Shown: positions 13,690-13,697 of the stretch, piece by piece
Numbering within the stretch: position 1 is the stretch's first letter
Layout: the number at the start of each line of letters is the position of its first letter
Assembly (NCBI GenBank): GCA_937915825.1
Contig: CALGGT010000029.1
Span: 1-13,697 of the forward strand
Length of the DNA stretch: 13,697 bases
Direction: 5' to 3'
From: an uncultured Eubacterium sp.
GTDB taxonomy: Bacteria; Bacillota; Clostridia; Lachnospirales; Lachnospiraceae
Notes under the pieces: model-generated
Database searches by the model: none
Seen by the model: only the letters and a program-made list of their open reading frames with translations
Told to the model about the DNA's origin: nothing
Position numbers and translations under genes: made by a program

Positions 13690-13697
13690 AAACAGCG

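Overview
The window looks like a chromosomal segment of a Gram-positive anaerobe of the Clostridia, most likely Lachnospiraceae or a close relative. The reasons are strong AAGGAGG-type ribosome binding sites, sigma-A style promoters (TTGnnn-17-TATAAT), many hairpin plus U-run terminators, and a gene set typical of that group: DUF1002 and DUF4364 proteins, a short malic enzyme, a Rho factor with a long hydrophilic linker, an FN3-like secreted protein and an M23 peptidase with a Ser/Thr-rich linker. No tRNA, rRNA, CRISPR array, transposase or phage gene was found.

Layout. Positions 1-606 hold no convincing protein gene. They contain a GC-rich inverted repeat (1-55) and a dense cluster of hairpins with a possible H-type pseudoknot (about 149-440), which I read as a candidate structured noncoding RNA. 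Then come a barnase-like lipoprotein (607-1152, +) and an isolated xylose isomerase gene xylA (1559-2890, +), each followed by a hairpin terminator. From 9525 down to 2992 four genes lie on the minus strand: a UDP-sugar pyrophosphorylase of the eukaryotic UAP type, rho, a large family 2 glycosyltransferase and a secreted DUF1002 protein. Between the last two is a compact unit (4028-4159) with 11-bp-spaced direct repeats, a -10 box, two hairpins and a terminator, which could be a small RNA of about 90 nt or an attenuated leader. From 9713 to 11877 a plus-strand operon encodes D-aminoacyl-tRNA deacylase (dtd), malic enzyme and a DUF4364 winged-helix protein. It meets a minus-strand M23 metallopeptidase at a shared bidirectional terminator. 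The right edge holds an FN3-like basic protein whose 5' end is not clear.

How the genes fit together. The pyrophosphorylase and rho are 25 bp apart behind one good promoter and are probably cotranscribed. The glycosyltransferase may be the third member, because no intrinsic terminator separates it from rho. The sugar-nucleotide enzyme, the glycosyltransferase, the M23 hydrolase and the secreted proteins suggest a cell-envelope theme, but only by association. XylA and malic enzyme are central carbon metabolism.

The points most worth a second look are the candidate structured RNA at 149-440, the barnase-like protein in which both catalytic acid/base residues are replaced (Cys for Glu73, Asn for His102) and which has no barstar gene beside it, the possible small RNA at 4028-4119, and the three tandem 26-bp repeats that begin at the rho stop codon.
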